This document shows positions 63,526 through 64,000 of a stretch of 64,000 bases of DNA, in pieces. Origin of the DNA: Parerythrobacter jejuensis (GTDB taxonomy: Bacteria > Pseudomonadota > Alphaproteobacteria > Sphingomonadales > Sphingomonadaceae); NCBI RefSeq assembly GCF_039536765.1, contig NZ_BAAAZF010000001.1, positions 992,001-1,056,000 of the forward strand, given 5' to 3'. Each line of letters begins with the position of its first letter. Position 1 is the stretch's first letter. The translations under genes and the position numbers were made by a program. The notes beneath the pieces are model-generated. The model searched no databases, was not told where the DNA came from, and was given only the letters and a program-made list of their open reading frames with translations.

Positions 63526-64000
63526 ATGCCCCGCAAGCCCGTCAAATCCGAACCCGAGATCCTCGATGCAGCAATGCGCCATTTCTGGCAGCGCGGCTAT
63601 AATGCGACGTCGATGGACGAGCTCGTAGATAGGATTGGTGTCAGCAGGCACGCCATTTACTCGCACTTCGGTAGCAAGCACGAATTGTATCTGCGCTGCT
63701 TCGACGCTTACCAAAGCGCAATCGTCGATCCTGCGTTTGAGCCCGTCGAGACTGCGACGGGCGGAATCGCCACGATAGAAGACTATTTCGAGACACAAAT
63801 CTCCCTTGCCGAAAAGATCGGGCTACCGGGACCGGGGTGTTTTGTCGCCAATGCCGCGACCGAAACGGCGCCCCATGACCAACTTGCATCCGACAAGGTT
63901 GACCAACATCATCGGCGTCTTCGCGTCGGTTTTGCCAGAGCGCTGAGCTTGGTTGAGCCACAGGAGGATGCGAACGAGGTCGCTGCATTGGCAGAGCTGC
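63526..64000 (+). CDS. TetR family transcriptional regulator (partial, right edge)
   Basis: The first 158 residues are seen. A TetR HTH spans about residues 8-55 (PEILDAAMRHFWQRGYNATS, then RIGVSRHAIYSHFGSKHEL). The C-terminal ligand-binding domain runs beyond the window and carries LPGPGCFVANAATETAP, a pattern common in TetR_C regulators of this class. A 20-base palindrome is in its promoter. The preceding NADP oxidoreductase gene is a candidate regulated gene, but it is on the same strand and 151 bases away. Confidence 0.88.
   Translation, partial: MPRKPVKSEPEILDAAMRHFWQRGYNATSMDELVDRIGVSRHAIYSHFGSKHELYLRCFDAYQSAIVDPAFEPVETATGGIATIEDYFETQISLAEKIGLPGPGCFVANAATETAPHDQLASDKVDQHHRRLRVGFARALSLVEPQEDANEVAALAEL

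Overview
The window reads as a contiguous chromosomal segment of a GC-rich alphaproteobacterium of the order Sphingomonadales, most like Erythrobacteraceae (Erythrobacter/Altererythrobacter type). This rests on alphaproteobacterial families (DUF1489, DUF2794, an HdaA-like DnaA-related protein, CobT), on the F1 ATP synthase order atpH-A-G-D-C with an epsilon subunit lacking the C-terminal helical domain, and on the rpmF-plsX-fabH-ihfA-merR run. No ATP synthase Fo genes, rRNA, tRNA, CRISPR array, transposase or phage structural gene was seen. No gene-free stretch exceeds 300 bases; the longest is about 220 bases, upstream of atpH.

Layout. 0-7 kb: the end of a lipase-like lipoprotein (cut by the left edge), cyclophilin, MgtE, DUF1489, a coupled nudC-frnE-like-SDR operon and a Tat-exported serine hydrolase. 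7-14 kb: mutY divergent from a DciA-like gene, two tandem thiol oxidoreductases and smc. 13.7-17 kb: rpmF-plsX-fabH-ihfA-merR on the minus strand, including the 59-residue rpmF. 17-24 kb: MAPEG protein, metallo-hydrolase, an S24 (LexA/CI-like) repressor facing a small HTH protein across an operator-like region, a D-2-hydroxyacid dehydrogenase, a 2OG-Fe(II) oxygenase, cysS coupled to a RES-domain protein, and a nitroreductase. 24-30 kb: cobT, fructose-6-phosphate aldolase type transaldolase, a DUF4197 lipoprotein and priA. 30-41.7 kb: a mixed block of peptidases, a glutathione transferase, an Fe-S photolyase, a RidA-like protein, Ada, an SRPBCC protein, a membrane-tethered trypsin-like protease and a TauD-type dioxygenase. 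41.9-46.9 kb: atpHAGDC with an extra small lipoprotein gene between atpG and atpD, closed by a clear terminator. 46.9-54 kb: an Rrf2 regulator divergent from a histidine-rich membrane protein over two abutting palindromes, an S9 peptidase, SOUL, HNH and GST genes, and glmU with a lipoprotein gene. 54-64 kb: gph, SDR, DUF2157, cysE-DUF2794, hdaA-like, purM and a purN fused to an MmcQ/YjbR domain, an NADP oxidoreductase, and a TetR gene cut by the right edge.

Most genes are housekeeping. DNA maintenance is well represented (MutY, SMC, PriA, Ada, photolyase, HdaA-like, DciA-like). The most interesting material is regulatory or small: the Rrf2 double palindrome, the repressor/HTH divergent pair, a TetR operator placed exactly in its promoter spacer, the lipoprotein inside the ATP synthase operon, the orphan RES protein on cysS, and the PurN-MmcQ fusion. 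I did not find a multi-gene system that I can defend as wholly new. Several genes start with GTG or TTG, and many neighbours overlap by 4 bases (ATGA or GTGA), which implies frequent translational coupling.
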